Below are positions 1 through 5,594 of a DNA stretch of 10,456 bases, piece by piece. The stretch spans positions 1 to 10,456 of the forward strand of contig JAISIB010000131.1 in assembly GCA_031262265.1 (NCBI GenBank), read 5' to 3'. Source of the stretch: Prevotellaceae bacterium (lineage in GTDB: Bacteria > Bacteroidota > Bacteroidia > Bacteroidales > Bacteroidaceae). The position numbers were made by a program, and so were the translations under genes. Numbering within the stretch: the stretch's first letter is position 1; every line of letters begins with the position of its first letter. A model generated the notes under the pieces. It saw only the letters and a list, made by a program, of their open reading frames with translations. It had not been told where the DNA came from and did not search any database.

Positions 1-462
1 GATACCCTAACCGAGGGCGAATTACTTCACTTCAAAGGTTTGCCAAGTTTCTCGCCGGAGATGTTTAAGTACATCGAAAACGCCGACCCGATGCGTCAAA
101 AGCAACTATCAAAGGGCATTGACCAACTTATGGACGAGGGTGTGGCGCAATTGTTCGTCAATCAATTCAACGGGCGCAAGATAATCGGCACGGTCGGGCA
201 ACTTCAGTTCGAAGTGATACAGTATCGTTTGCTTCACGAATACAATGCGTCGTGTCGTTGGGAACCTCTTAGTCTTTATAAGGCCTGTTGGATAGAAAGC
301 GATGACGCTGCCGAATTGGAGGCCTTCAAAAAGCGCAAGTATCAATACATTGCGAAAGACCGCGACGGACGTGATGTGTTTTTGGCGGATAGTGGCTATG
401 TTTTGCAAATGGCGCAGATGGATTTTAAGCATATTCGTTTCCATTTCACCAGTGAGTTCTGA
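1..462 (+). CDS. prfC: Peptide chain release factor 3 (RF3), C-terminal part
   Basis: RF3 is a cytoplasmic translational GTPase that removes RF1/RF2 from the ribosome after peptide release. The frame is open from the first base, so the gene starts outside the window. Only about the last 153 residues of a protein usually near 525 residues are present, without the GTPase domain. What remains is the RF3 C-terminal region. The segment 'SPEMFKYIENADPMRQKQL' followed by 'GIDQLMDEGVAQLF' matches the family's conserved 'PE.F......P...KQL..G..QL.EEG..Q.F' block. 'GTVGQLQFEVIQYRLLHEY' matches the hallmark VGxLQFEV motif, and the chain ends with the usual 'FHFTSEF'-type tail before a TGA stop. EF-G and TetM-type proteins lack this combination, so the call is firm. 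No terminator is evident in the 110 bases before the next gene. Confidence 0.95.
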   Translation, partial: DTLTEGELLHFKGLPSFSPEMFKYIENADPMRQKQLSKGIDQLMDEGVAQLFVNQFNGRKIIGTVGQLQFEVIQYRLLHEYNASCRWEPLSLYKACWIESDDAAELEAFKKRKYQYIAKDRDGRDVFLADSGYVLQMAQMDFKHIRFHFTSEF

Positions 463-575
463 CAAGTTGCGTGTAGGTACATAAACAAGCTACGGCAAAA
501 CATTTTTCGCTCTTTGTGCGTTTATATATACATAAAGGAATTATGTATATTCACTCACTAACCAATGTTTTATTT

Positions 576-1400
576 ATGGATTTAAAAGTAACAGAGTACA
601 GCGACCTCGTGCAAAACCTGATTGATAATGGGACGGCATTAGGCGTCGCATTGTTGAAAGCCGTTGCCATTTTCCTAATTGGCCGGCTACTTATTCGTTT
701 GATGAACAAACTGCTCAGACGCGTATTAAAGAAACGCAAAGTAGAAGCGTCCGTCGCTTCTTTCGCGTGCAGTCTGGTAAACATCTCTTTGCAAATTCTG
801 CTGATCGTATCCATTATCGGCGTATTAGGTATTCAGACGGCTTCTTTTGCCGCACTGCTGGCATCCGTCGGCGTTGCTATCGGTATGGCTCTAAGCGGTA
901 ATTTGTCCAACTTTGCCGGCGGACTGATTATCTTGTTGTTTAAGCCGTTTCGCGTGGGCGATTTCATCAACGCGCAAGGCGTAAGCGGTACGGTGCAAGA
1001 GATTCAAATCTTTCATAGTATCGTTGTGACTACCGACAACGTCAAACAGTACATTCCTAACGGCATTTTGAGTAGCGGCGTGGTTACCAATTACAATATC
1101 GAAACACGTCGTGCCGAATGGATTGTCGGTATTGACTACGGCGAGGATTACGAACGTGTGAAGAAAGTCTTGGAAGGACTGATCGCCGCCGATAGTCGTA
1201 TTTTGAAAGACCCGGCTCCGTTTATCGCGCTTCATAAATTGGATAGCAGTAGTGTGAACGTGGTTGTACGGGCGTGGACAAATGCCGGCGACTATTGGGA
1301 CGTGTACTTTGATATGAACAAAGCTATCTATGCGACGTTCAACAAAGAAGGTATCGACTTCCCCTTTCCGCAAATGACCGTGCACAAAGCCAACGATTAA
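576..1400 (+). CDS. Small-conductance mechanosensitive channel, MscS family
   Basis: An inner-membrane channel that opens under membrane tension to release solutes during osmotic downshock. The 274-residue size matches three-helix MscS proteins. TM1 lies at about residues 22-42, TM2 at 65-85, and the pore-lining TM3 at about 89-120 with the Gly/Ala-rich face 'SVGVAIGMALSGNLSNFAGG'. The beta domain follows ('FKPFRVGDFI', then the family signature 'YIPNG'), and then a mixed alpha/beta C-terminal vestibule. The ATG at 576 is preferred because homologues begin just before the 'NLIDNG...LLKA' stretch. An in-frame ATG at 543 has an AAAGGA Shine-Dalgarno-like sequence four bases ahead of it and is a real alternative; a GTG at 516 is less likely. 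It is a stand-alone gene, ended by the hairpin at 1436. Confidence 0.93.
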   Translation: MDLKVTEYSDLVQNLIDNGTALGVALLKAVAIFLIGRLLIRLMNKLLRRVLKKRKVEASVASFACSLVNISLQILLIVSIIGVLGIQTASFAALLASVGVAIGMALSGNLSNFAGGLIILLFKPFRVGDFINAQGVSGTVQEIQIFHSIVVTTDNVKQYIPNGILSSGVVTNYNIETRRAEWIVGIDYGEDYERVKKVLEGLIAADSRILKDPAPFIALHKLDSSSVNVVVRAWTNAGDYWDVYFDMNKAIYATFNKEGIDFPFPQMTVHKAND

Positions 1401-1435
1401 GAGGCGGTATATTTTGATACGGAGAAAATAAAATG

Positions 1436-1473
1436 AGCCGCTTTGTTGTTGAGACAAGCGGCTTTGCAATTTT
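1436..1473. terminator. Hairpin terminator after the channel gene, possibly bidirectional
   Basis: AGCCGCTT (1436-1443) and AAGCGGCT (1456-1463) form a perfect 8-bp stem with a 12-base loop, 35 bases after the channel stop codon. On the plus strand it is followed by TTGCAATTTT, a weak T tract. On the minus strand it is followed by CATTTTATTTTC. It probably ends the channel mRNA and could stop transcripts arriving from the right. Confidence 0.6.
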
Positions 1474-1511
1474 AATATCAAGGTATCTTATGATAGGAAC
1501 TCACCGGAAAA

Positions 1512-1622
1512 CTGTATAAAATAAGACGGCGACTCTCTCGAGCCGCCGTCTTCAGTTAACCTTATATCTAATACTATGTAAAACACGGTGCGAAGGTAAG
1601 CGGAAAGTTTGTCTTCTCCAAA
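1512..1622 (-). ncRNA. Candidate minus-strand small RNA with its own promoter
   Basis: No gene lies in 1401-1826. Read on the minus strand, a TTTG at 1622-1619 is followed after 20 bases by TACCTTCG (1598-1591). This fits the Bacteroidota TTTG-N19-21-TAnnTTTG promoter with one mismatch. About 40 bases downstream a perfect 9-bp stem appears: AAGACGGCG pairs with CGCCGTCTT (1552-1544 with 1531-1523), with a 12-base loop. On this strand it is followed at once by ATTTTAT. Promoter, leader, hairpin and T-rich tail together suggest an RNA of roughly 70 nt starting near 1583. It could equally be the start of a longer antisense transcript that ends at the 1436 hairpin. I recognise no RNA family, and there is no minus-strand gene for this promoter to serve. 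Confidence 0.3.
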
Positions 1623-1788
1623 CAATGAAACTGTTTATAAAAGAAAATAACATCTTTTTGGTGAATTGTAGAGCCGCTTTTGGAGTATCAATTGGTGCAA
1701 AATAGATATGTACGTTTCATTTTCCCCTTTTTAAGCGCATTTTTGTTTCAATTACACGAAAAAAGATAGAGATATGCCGATTATTTAC

Positions 1789-1796
1789 TACATTCG
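1789..1796 (+). promoter_or_regulatory. Possible -7 element for the putative glycosidase gene
   Basis: TACATTCG matches the Bacteroidota -7 consensus TAnnTTTG except for one base (TTCG). It lies 30 bases before the ATG at 1827, a common distance. No TTTG is found at the right spacing upstream, so the call is tentative. Nothing else is recognisable between the hairpins (ending 1552) and this site beyond AT-rich sequence. Confidence 0.35.
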
Positions 1797-1826
1797 TCCC
1801 GTAATATCAAAAAACATTCTATTGCT

Positions 1827-3647
1827 ATGAGGAAGATTTTATTATTTGTGATTTTATCCGTGTGTCTGGCCTTGCCAACGCTGGCCGGACATTACAACGG
1901 ATTCAAGGTTTCCATTTACATTACGCAAGGTGACGTGTCTCGTATGTCGAATACGAAATGGTTGGACAGCGTATGGACAAATATCTCGTCACGTTTGGAC
2001 GTAGATAAAGTGTATATTGAAACTTATCGCGACGGTCGTTTTACGCCGGAGGCTGCAGTTAACGCCGCGAAAAAGTTTTTTAAGTCTAAGGGCGTCGAAT
2101 ATGGTGGTGGCGTCACTTTTACGAAACAGGGAGACGGTCATTGGGCTACGTTTGGATACGTGGACGAGGCCGATCGTGCAGAAGTAAAGAAAATATCTGA
2201 GTTCACCGCGAAGCATTTCGATGAGTTTATTTTAGATGATTTCTTCTTTAACAGCGACAAAAGCCCGGCGAATACTGCAGCTAAGGGCACTATGTCGTGG
2301 ACGGAGTTCCGTGTGAAACTGATGAACGAGGCTGCTCGGGATTTGGTAGTCGGTCCGGCGCACGCCGTCAATCCAAAATGTAAGGTAATCATTAAGTATC
2401 CGAATTGGTACGAACACTTCCCTGCATTAGGCTTTGACTTAAGCGAAGAAGCGAAGACGTTCGATGGAATATGGACGGGAACGGAATCGCGTATGCCCGA
2501 CAATGATCAGCATTTGCAAACTTATTTGAGTTACGAGATTATTCGTTATTTCAACAACATCGCTCCGGGACGCAACGGCGGCGGTTGGATTGACACGGGC
2601 GGCATGCGTTATGCCGATTTGTACGCCGAGCAAGCGTGGTTGACGCTTTGGGGTAAAACTCCCGAGTGTATCTTGTTTGAATTTGGTAGTGTACAACGTC
2701 CGGTAGGTAACTATTGGAAAGGTAAATGGCAGGGAACGGGAACGTCATTCAACTGGGATGATATGGGAGCAAATCCCACCGTGGGAAGCTTGGCATCCGT
2801 TGCTTTCAAAACCGCGAGCAAGGTGCTACCACACTTGGGAAATCCGGTAGGAATCAAGTCGTATAAACCAATCGGCTCGGTAGGTGATGACAATTTGCAG
2901 AACTTCTTGGGAATGGCCGGCTTGCCGATAGAAATGGTGCCCGATTTTCCGGAAGGCGAAGAAATGGTATTGTTGACCGAACAGGCTGCTTGTGATCCGT
3001 ACATCATTGATAAAATCAAGAAGCAACTGAAATCGGGTAACGAAGTACTGCTCACCTCCGGTTTTGCAAAGCGCATGCAAAAAGAACTGGGTGACATCGT
3101 AGAATTACGCGTAGATGATCGGAAAGGATTCGTCAATAATTTTGGACGTTTCGGACAGTCTAAAGAAAAGATGATTATTCCTCAGGTGCTGTACTACACC
3201 AATGATGCGTGGGAGGATATTCCTGCGATAGACAAGGGTGTATTTGGTTGGGCGTTCCTACTGAATGCGCGTTACGAAAACGGTATGGTATGGGTTTTGA
3301 CGGTTCCGGATTCTTACGCAGACATCTATGAACTGCCTGCACCGGTGTTGAATCGCGTGCGCACAATAGCCGGCGCCGACGTAGATGTTCGCATTGAAGG
3401 CCCCGCTAAGGTGAGCGTTTTCGCGTATGACAATAATACGTTCATCGTAGAGTCGTTCCTTGACGAACCGGTGGATGTGAAGGTTGTAGTGAAGGGTGAA
3501 AGCAAAACATTGACCGACGTGCTGACCGGCGAAAAGCTGACAGGAACGGCTGAACGCCCGCAGCGTATCTGGTTGCGCGATAGTAAACCGGAGAGCGGCT
3601 ATTCAATGACGATTAAACCGCATAGTTTCCGCGTATTCAAATACTAA
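1827..3647 (+). CDS. Exported putative TIM-barrel glycosidase, unclassified
   Basis: The 606-residue product starts with a clear Sec signal peptide (MRKILLFVILSVCLALPTLA), probably cut after Ala20. There is no lipobox Cys, so it is likely periplasmic. Residues about 25-330 read as a (beta/alpha)8 barrel: strands such as 'KVYIETY' (61-67), 'FDEFILDDFFF' (131-141, with paired Asp137-Asp138 at a strand end), 'KVIIKYPNWY' and 'FDGIWTGTES' (212-221, Glu220). Acidic residues at strand ends are typical of retaining glycosidases, but I cannot assign the catalytic pair. Residues about 380-430 ('MVLLTEQAACDPYIIDKIK', then 'GNEVLLTSGF') resemble the amidotransferase-like fold attached to some GH-A enzymes. 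Residues about 516-606 look like a C-terminal beta-sandwich ending 'IKPHSFRVFKY'. Its substrate is unknown. The next gene is a second exported TIM-barrel hydrolase, but terminator and promoter signals between them suggest separate transcription. Confidence 0.7.
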   Translation: MRKILLFVILSVCLALPTLAGHYNGFKVSIYITQGDVSRMSNTKWLDSVWTNISSRLDVDKVYIETYRDGRFTPEAAVNAAKKFFKSKGVEYGGGVTFTKQGDGHWATFGYVDEADRAEVKKISEFTAKHFDEFILDDFFFNSDKSPANTAAKGTMSWTEFRVKLMNEAARDLVVGPAHAVNPKCKVIIKYPNWYEHFPALGFDLSEEAKTFDGIWTGTESRMPDNDQHLQTYLSYEIIRYFNNIAPGRNGGGWIDTGGMRYADLYAEQAWLTLWGKTPECILFEFGSVQRPVGNYWKGKWQGTGTSFNWDDMGANPTVGSLASVAFKTASKVLPHLGNPVGIKSYKPIGSVGDDNLQNFLGMAGLPIEMVPDFPEGEEMVLLTEQAACDPYIIDKIKKQLKSGNEVLLTSGFAKRMQKELGDIVELRVDDRKGFVNNFGRFGQSKEKMIIPQVLYYTNDAWEDIPAIDKGVFGWAFLLNARYENGMVWVLTVPDSYADIYELPAPVLNRVRTIAGADVDVRIEGPAKVSVFAYDNNTFIVESFLDEPVDVKVVVKGESKTLTDVLTGEKLTGTAERPQRIWLRDSKPESGYSMTIKPHSFRVFKY

Positions 3648-3665
3648 GATTTGAGAACTTGGTGG

Positions 3666-3714
3666 CGAGCTAAATTCAACGCGATATGTGCTTGGATTTA
3701 GCTCGTTACTTATT
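3666..3714 (+). terminator. Hairpin after the putative glycosidase gene
   Basis: CGAGCTAAAT (3666-3675) and ATTTAGCTCG (3696-3705) are perfect 10-bp inverted repeats with a 20-base loop, 19 bases past the stop codon at 3647. TTACTTATT follows. The position and stem suggest transcription termination, though the T tract is interrupted. Confidence 0.5.
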
Positions 3715-3720
3715 AATATA

Positions 3721-3804
3721 TCTGACGAGGATATTTTGTTTTCTGACGGAGATATTTTATTTTCTTACGGAGAAAAAATCAGTGGTTACGGCGAAAAAAA
3801 CTCT
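3721..3804 (+). repeat. Four-copy 21-bp phased direct repeat upstream of a promoter
   Basis: The first two 21-base units (3721-3741 and 3742-3762) differ at four positions. The core recurs twice more in register: gacgaggatatttt at 3724, gacggagatatttt at 3745, tacggagaaaaaat at 3766 and tacggcgaaaaaaa at 3787. A 21-base period is two helical turns, so all copies face the same side of the DNA. They end about 35 bases before the -7 element of the GHL10 gene. This arrangement suits a cooperative regulator or A-tract bending. No regulator is known from the sequence. Confidence 0.6.
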
Positions 3805-3834
3805 TTCGAGGACGGGAATTGCATACGAGCGAAT

Positions 3835-3842
3835 TATCTTTG
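3835..3842 (+). promoter_or_regulatory. -7 promoter element of the GHL10 hydrolase gene
   Basis: TATCTTTG followed by CATC is an exact match to the Bacteroidota -7 consensus TAnnTTTG and lies 25 bases before the ATG at 3868. No TTTG is found 19-21 bases upstream, so the promoter may need activation, possibly through the phased repeats at 3721-3804. Confidence 0.65.
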
Positions 3843-3867
3843 CATCGCAAAATAAATTTTATACAAA

Positions 3868-5361
3868 ATGACATTCAAACACATTCTTTTCGGGGCACTC
3901 TGCTTGTGCGCACAGTGGCTCCCGGCGCAAAACTATCCGAAACGAGAATTTCGTGGGGCGTGGATACAAACGGTGCATGGTGCGTATCGCGGATTGCCTA
4001 CGCAAGAAACTCAACGCCTCCTGCTTCAAACTCTTGACTCACTGCAAGCGGCAGGTATCAATGCCGTTGTTTTTCAGGTGAGACCCGAAGCCGATGCGCT
4101 TTATCCCTCCAAATACGAACCGTGGAGCCGCTGGTTGACAGGAGTGCAGGGGCAAGCCCCCAATCCTTACTGGGATCCGATGCTATTCATGCTTGAACAG
4201 TCACACAAACGAGGCATGGAATTTCATGCGTGGGTTAATCCGTATCGGGTGAAGACGCAAGCGGACAACGAGCTGGCTTCTAATCATGTGTACTACGAGA
4301 ATCCGGAACGTTTCTTTGTGTATGACAATAAATTGTTCTTTGATCCGGCCTATCAGGAGAATCGAAATTTTATTTGTAAGGTGATTAAAGATATTGTGGA
4401 ACGGTATGATGTAGACGCGATACACATGGACGATTATTTTTATCCGTATCCGGCAGGCGGAATCGACTTCCCCGACGATGCAAGTTACGAGCGTTTCGGA
4501 ACAGGGTTCGCAACCAAGGGCGATTGGCGGCGAAGTAATGTCAATCAGCTTATTCGCCAGATACATGAGACTATTCGCGCTACGAAGCCGTGGGTGAAAT
4601 TCGGTATCAGTCCTTTCGGCGTTTATCGCAATCAAAGCAGCGATCCGATGGGGAGCCATACAAATGCGTTGCAGAACTATGACGATTTGTACGCCGATAT
4701 ATTGTTGTGGGCGCGAGAAGGTTGGGTAGATTACAATGTGCCGCAGCTCTATTGGCAGATAGGGCATCCGCGTGCAGACTACGAGACGCTGGTGCGCTGG
4801 TGGGCGTACAATGCGGAAAACAGACCGTTATATATCGGACAATCCGTGAGTAATACGGTGAGTAATGCCGATCCAGAGAATCCGGAGCAAGACCAAATGG
4901 CGCGGAAGTTTCAGCTGGAACGTTCATTTCCCACGATACAGGGAAGCGTCCAGTGGCCGGCAAGCACAATCGTAGAGAATCTGAACGGATATACCGATCG
5001 TCTGAAAAAAGAATACTTCCGTTATAAGGCTTTGATACCCGTATATGAATTTATGGACAGTACGCCGCCCGCAAAAGTGCGTAAGATAAAAACCGTTTGG
5101 ACGGAGGATGGATACGTTTTATTCTGGACGGCGCCAAAAACCGACGATGAAATGAATCGCGCCGTTAGGTATGTGGTGTACCGCTTCGGAAGAAAAGAGG
5201 AGGTGAACCTTGAAGATCCTTCGCACATAGTCGCTATTACGCGCGACCCGTTTTACTTGTTACCATACGAAAACGGGAAAACACGATACCGCTATGTCGT
5301 AACCGCACTCGACCGTTTGCATAACGAATCCGAGAGTGCGTCGAAGCAGGTAAAACTGTGA
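3868..5361 (+). CDS. GHL10 (DUF187) family glycoside hydrolase, YngK/DigH-like
   Basis: A 497-residue exported protein with signal peptide (about residues 1-21, 'LFGALCLCAQWLPAQ'). Residues 25 to about 385 are the glycosyl-hydrolase-like 10 barrel. 'KREFRGAWIQTV' starts strand 1, 'GINAVVFQVRPEADALYPS' (63-81) is the family's QVRPxxDAxYxS block, 'FHAWVNPYR' lies at 119-127, and 'AIHMDDYFYPYP' (184-195) carries the paired Asp. E. coli DigH (YddW) of this family cleaves denuded peptidoglycan glycan strands, so a cell-wall role is likely but inferred. Residues about 398-497 read as a fibronectin type III-like beta-sandwich ('VLFWTAP', 'VRYVVYRF', 'YRYVVTALD'). The ATG at 3868 fits both the signal peptide and the -7 element at 3835. 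Its stop lies only five bases before the first repeat of the candidate guide-RNA locus, whose transcript would converge on this gene. Confidence 0.9.
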   Translation: MTFKHILFGALCLCAQWLPAQNYPKREFRGAWIQTVHGAYRGLPTQETQRLLLQTLDSLQAAGINAVVFQVRPEADALYPSKYEPWSRWLTGVQGQAPNPYWDPMLFMLEQSHKRGMEFHAWVNPYRVKTQADNELASNHVYYENPERFFVYDNKLFFDPAYQENRNFICKVIKDIVERYDVDAIHMDDYFYPYPAGGIDFPDDASYERFGTGFATKGDWRRSNVNQLIRQIHETIRATKPWVKFGISPFGVYRNQSSDPMGSHTNALQNYDDLYADILLWAREGWVDYNVPQLYWQIGHPRADYETLVRWWAYNAENRPLYIGQSVSNTVSNADPENPEQDQMARKFQLERSFPTIQGSVQWPASTIVENLNGYTDRLKKEYFRYKALIPVYEFMDSTPPAKVRKIKTVWTEDGYVLFWTAPKTDDEMNRAVRYVVYRFGRKEEVNLEDPSHIVAITRDPFYLLPYENGKTRYRYVVTALDRLHNESESASKQVKL

Positions 5362-5366
5362 AAGAA

Positions 5367-5402
5367 GAAGTAACTACCCCGCAAAATCGGGGCTTCTACG
5401 TC
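5367..5402 (-). repeat. Degenerate Cas13b-type direct repeat, downstream copy
   Basis: This is exactly 36 bases on the minus strand, starting GACGTAGAAG and ending TTACTTC. The inner stem is CCCCG/CGGGG around loop ATTTTG. The outer stem pairs positions 1-36, 2-35, 4-33, 5-32 and 6-31, with one mismatch at 3-34. Compared with the Prevotella Cas13b repeat as I remember it (GTTGTGGAAG... ...GGGGCTATTACAAC), 23 of 36 positions agree. The T-A pair at 2-35 has become A-T, a compensatory change. In a spacer-repeat guide this would be the crRNA handle. On the plus strand the same hairpin lies five bases past the GHL10 stop and might double as its terminator, although only CTTCT follows it. Confidence 0.6.
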
Positions 5403-5431
5403 GATCTGTACTATAAGAAGCTAAAACCTAT

Positions 5432-5471
5432 GTTGTCTGACTCTGCTTTCCGAAATGAAAGCGTTGACAAC
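5432..5471 (-). repeat. Cas13b-type direct repeat, promoter-proximal copy
   Basis: On the minus strand it starts GTTGTC and ends GACAAC, a perfect 6-bp outer stem matching the GTTG...CAAC ends of Cas13b repeats. The inner 6-bp stem is GCTTTC/GAAAGC. The core CTTTCATTTCGGAAAG closely resembles CTCTCATTTTGGAGGG of the Bergeyella Cas13b repeat as I remember it. The unit is 40 rather than 36 bases, with the four extra bases between the inner stem and the 3' end. In the mini-array model it lies upstream of the spacer and would be trimmed off. Confidence 0.6.
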
Positions 5472-5514
5472 AAAATAACGACTTTTGTACTTTTCCTATG
5501 TGTCCCTTGCGCGA

Positions 5515-5546
5515 CAAATATAGAGAGAAAAATGAAAAGTAAGAAA
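5515..5546 (-). promoter_or_regulatory. Minus-strand promoter for the candidate guide locus
   Basis: On the minus strand TATATTTG (5522-5515) matches the -7 consensus TAnnTTTG perfectly. TTTC (5546-5543) lies 20 bases upstream, one base from the TTTG -33 element at the correct spacing. Transcription would begin near 5507 and enter the first repeat at 5471 after a short leader. There is no minus-strand protein gene for it to serve, which supports an RNA product. Confidence 0.55.
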
Positions 5547-5554
5547 TAAATCGT

Positions 5555-5562
5555 TATTTTTG
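5555..5562 (+). promoter_or_regulatory. -7 promoter element of the cas13b-like gene
   Basis: TATTTTTG matches TAnnTTTG and lies 33 bases before the GTG start at 5595. The -33 position carries only AATG. The two divergent promoters are packed so closely that their -33 regions overlap, so polymerase or a regulator at one would affect the other. Confidence 0.5.
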
Positions 5563-5594
5563 CCACCCAATTCTTCCTAACGATCTATTATATC

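Larger units (their letters stand above)
5367..5471 (-). CRISPR. Candidate two-repeat, one-spacer Cas13b guide locus (mini-array)
   Basis: Read on the minus strand, a 40-base repeat-like unit (5471-5432) is followed by 29 bases (5431-5403) and then a 36-base repeat-like unit (5402-5367). Cas13b arrays use repeats of about 36 nt that begin GTTG and end CAAC, with spacers of about 30 nt, and the mature guide is spacer followed by repeat. Here the inner 5-bp stem lies at repeat positions 11-15/22-26 in both units, exactly where I recall it in the repeats of known Cas13b systems. The 6-base loop is ATTTCG in one and ATTTTG in the other. The stem bases differ (CTTTC/GAAAG against CCCCG/CGGGG) but pairing is kept, so structure rather than sequence is conserved. 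The locus is divergent from and adjacent to the cas13b-like gene. No third unit fits on either side. Ordinary array finders would miss it because the repeats are too different. Confidence 0.65.

Noticed and set aside
891..1481. 196-codon minus-strand frame opposite the channel gene
   Set aside because: It is an antisense shadow of a well-supported MscS gene, with no recognisable protein features and running into the intergenic hairpin.
5432..5471. Reading the promoter-proximal repeat in the plus orientation
   Set aside because: The outer ends also read GTTG...CAAC on the plus strand, but the inner stem then falls at positions 14-19/26-31 and the loop is not T-rich. The minus reading matches both the other unit and known Cas13b repeats.
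5482..5517. A possible third repeat (minus-strand TTTGTCGCG... with ACAA near the end)
   Set aside because: It lacks the inner stem at positions 11-15/22-26, is only 10 bases from the next unit, and overlaps the proposed promoter.
5358..5549. 63-codon plus-strand frame overlapping the GHL10 stop
   Set aside because: It begins with a GTG inside the GHL10 stop region, has no family resemblance or usable start signal, and runs through both hairpins of the candidate mini-array. It is more likely a chance frame.
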